Shown: positions 5,600 to 6,827 of the stretch, in pieces
Position numbering within the stretch: position 1 is the first letter of the stretch
Layout: each line of letters starts with the position of its first letter
Source of the DNA: Bacteroidota bacterium
GTDB lineage: Bacteria; Bacteroidota; Ignavibacteria; UBA10030
Reading direction: 5' to 3'
NCBI GenBank assembly: GCA_003519375.1
Contig: DOWV01000137.1
Span: 3,909 to 10,735, forward strand
DNA length: 6,827 nt
Translations under genes and position numbers: made by a program
Notes under the pieces: model-generated
What the model was told of the DNA's origin: nothing
The model's database searches: none
Seen by the model: the letters and a program-made list of their open reading frames with translations, nothing else

Positions 5600-6694
5600 A
5601 TGGCATCAACCCGGACAGACGCTCCGCAAGAGACGAGGCGGTTCAAAAGCATCAAGCACATCGTCGGCAATACACCCCTGCTGGCAATCACACTTCGATA
5701 CAAGGAAAAGGTGAGGGTGCTCTATGCCAAGGCCGAGCACATGAACCTCACGGGGAGTATCAAGGACAGGATGGCCTATCACATCCTCCAGCGGGCGTAC
5801 AAGGAAGGACGTATCCACGAAGGAGATACTATTGCGGAGGCGACGAGCGGCAACACGGGGATTTCGTTCTCCGCCATCGGGCGTGCGCTTGGCCATCCCG
5901 TCATGATCTTCATGCCCAACTGGATGAGCATGGAGAGGATCAATCTTATCAAGAGTCTGGGGGCAAAAATCCGCCTTGTCTCCAAGGATGAGGGAGGTTT
6001 TCTGGGAAGCATCCGGATGACCGAAGAGCTGGCGAAACAAGATCCGCGCGTCTTTCTTCCCTGTCAGTTTTCCAATGAAGCCAATGTCGATGCGCACACG
6101 CAGACAACCGGGCCGGAAATCTGGTGGCAGCTGCAGAACAACGGAATGACGCCGGATGCATTCATTGCGGGGGTAGGCACAGGCGGCACCGTGATGGGCG
6201 TCGGTCGTTTTCTCAGGTCGCGCAACCCGGCTATTCGGCTGCATCCGCTGGAACCATCCGAGTCACCAACATTGTCGACCGGCCACAAAGTCGGCGCCCA
6301 CCGCATTCAAGGAATATCGGATGAATTCATTCCGGCCATCATCCAATTGAAGAACCTCGATTCTGTGGTCGCTGTCCCCGACGGAGACGCTATTCTGATG
6401 GCGCAGCAGCTTGCACAGAAGCTCGGCCTCGCTGTGGGCATCTCATCCGGAGCGAATCTCGTCGGCGCCATCCGGGTTCAGGAAGAAATGGGAGCCGACG
6501 CGGTTGTTGTAACCGTTTTCTCCGATGACAACAAGAAATATCTCAGCACCGATTTGATGAAAGACGAACCCGTGAAGCCTGGCTACACCACGCCCCGGGT
6601 GGAGCTCCTTCATTTTGAAACTTTCAAGCGTGTATGCAATACTTGTTGCGATCTTGATGACTGTAATCTCAACCCCGCGAACGAGCAGGAATAG
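5600..6694 (+). CDS. PLP-dependent cysteine synthase-family enzyme with Cys-rich C-terminal tail
   Basis: A 364-residue cytoplasmic fold-type II PLP enzyme of the CysK/CysM/cystathionine beta-synthase family. Members replace the leaving group of an activated serine (O-acetyl- or O-phosphoserine) with sulfide or another thiol to make cysteine. Visible motifs: GNTPLL (23-28), NLTGSIKDRMA (49-59) with the Schiff-base lysine at 55, the substrate loop TSGNTG (82-87), the phosphate-binding GTGGT (193-197), HRIQGI (234-239) and ISSGAN (281-286), whose serine contacts the PLP ring nitrogen. Leu50 replaces the usual Pro of the NPxGS motif. Canonical CysK has about 310-325 residues; the extra length here is a short N-terminal extension and a tail ending in a Cys cluster (C346, C349, C350, C355). 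AAGGA at 5589-5593 supports the start. It appears monocistronic, divergent from the sugar locus, and is followed by a terminator-like hairpin. Sulfide donor and serine donor cannot be told from sequence; membership of the family is very secure. Confidence 0.93.
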   Translation: MASTRTDAPQETRRFKSIKHIVGNTPLLAITLRYKEKVRVLYAKAEHMNLTGSIKDRMAYHILQRAYKEGRIHEGDTIAEATSGNTGISFSAIGRALGHPVMIFMPNWMSMERINLIKSLGAKIRLVSKDEGGFLGSIRMTEELAKQDPRVFLPCQFSNEANVDAHTQTTGPEIWWQLQNNGMTPDAFIAGVGTGGTVMGVGRFLRSRNPAIRLHPLEPSESPTLSTGHKVGAHRIQGISDEFIPAIIQLKNLDSVVAVPDGDAILMAQQLAQKLGLAVGISSGANLVGAIRVQEEMGADAVVVTVFSDDNKKYLSTDLMKDEPVKPGYTTPRVELLHFETFKRVCNTCCDLDDCNLNPANEQE

Positions 6695-6720
6695 CCCAGT
6701 ACAATCGCAGGAAACGTCAT

Positions 6721-6760
6721 GAAACGCCCGGGTCCCGCTTCAAGCGGGACCCGGTGTTTC
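6721..6760 (+). terminator. Strong palindromic terminator-like hairpin after the cysteine synthase gene
   Basis: A near-perfect palindrome: CCGGGTCCCGCTT (6728-6740) and its exact complement AAGCGGGACCCGG (6742-6754) around a single C, realistically an 11-bp stem with a 5-base loop. The flanking GAAAC (6721-6725) and GTTTC (6756-6760) also pair across a G-T wobble and one bulged C. It starts 26 bases after the TAG stop. The downstream strand has only three consecutive T, so it is not a textbook U-tract terminator, but stem strength and position make transcription termination the likely role, perhaps for genes from both sides. Confidence 0.75.
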
Positions 6761-6827
6761 TATGGGAACCGGGCAACCGGGAGGCTCGAGGAGTCTCGCA
6801 ATCCGGCAGTTACTTTGGGGCGGTTGG

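Noticed and set aside
5583..5602. Inverted repeat covering the cysteine synthase ribosome site
   Set aside because: Only 4 bp (CATA/TATG or ATTC/GAAT) pair, too weak to support a translational switch.
5606..6244. Long minus-strand open frame of 212 codons
   Set aside because: It lies wholly inside the cysteine synthase gene, antisense to it, and shows no family motif; it is a coding shadow in GC-rich DNA.
6761..6827. Possible tRNA or start of another gene at the right edge
   Set aside because: No cloverleaf, TTC-loop motif, start codon with ribosome site or long frame is seen; a direct repeat of AACCGGG is too short to interpret.

Overview
The window looks like chromosomal DNA of a free-living Gram-negative bacterium with a GC content in the mid-50s percent (judged by eye). 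Lipoprotein-type and Sec-type signal peptides, one ending in a Phe-Ser-Gln cleavage site, together with several starts lacking a clear Shine-Dalgarno sequence, suggest the Bacteroidota/Chlorobiota/Ignavibacteriota (FCB) side of the tree. That placement is an inference; there is no marker gene in the window.

Minus strand, in order of transcription (right to left). A secreted right-handed beta-helix protein of 754 residues (3167-5431) is followed closely by a small flavin/pyridoxamine-phosphate-oxidase-like split-barrel protein (2610-3110). Two tandem, gap-free paralogous lipoprotein sugar-binding proteins come next (1598-2572 and 347-1321, 324 residues each). Last is the first 49 codons of a sugar ABC transporter ATPase (1-149, continuing beyond the left edge). 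Together they read as a carbohydrate capture and import locus: the beta-helix protein would act on or bind a polysaccharide outside the cytoplasm, the two lipoproteins would capture released sugars, and the RbsA/MglA-type ATPase would power uptake. No permease is visible and would be expected further left.

The spaces behind the two binding proteins (1322-1597 and 150-346) carry no genes but hold several perfect or near-perfect inverted repeats and a short tandem repeat. In such operons they could set the high ratio of binding protein to ATPase by stabilising or terminating mRNA.

Plus strand. Across a 168-base divergent intergenic region lies a monocistronic PLP-dependent cysteine synthase-family enzyme (5600-6694) with an unusual Cys-rich C-terminal tail, followed by a strong palindromic terminator-like hairpin (6721-6760). 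The last 67 bases contain no recognised feature.

I see no CRISPR array, transposase, phage gene, tRNA or rRNA. The most interesting items are the tandem binding-protein duplication with changes at likely pocket positions, the layered inverted repeats between the binding proteins and the ATPase, and the Cys cluster on the cysteine synthase.
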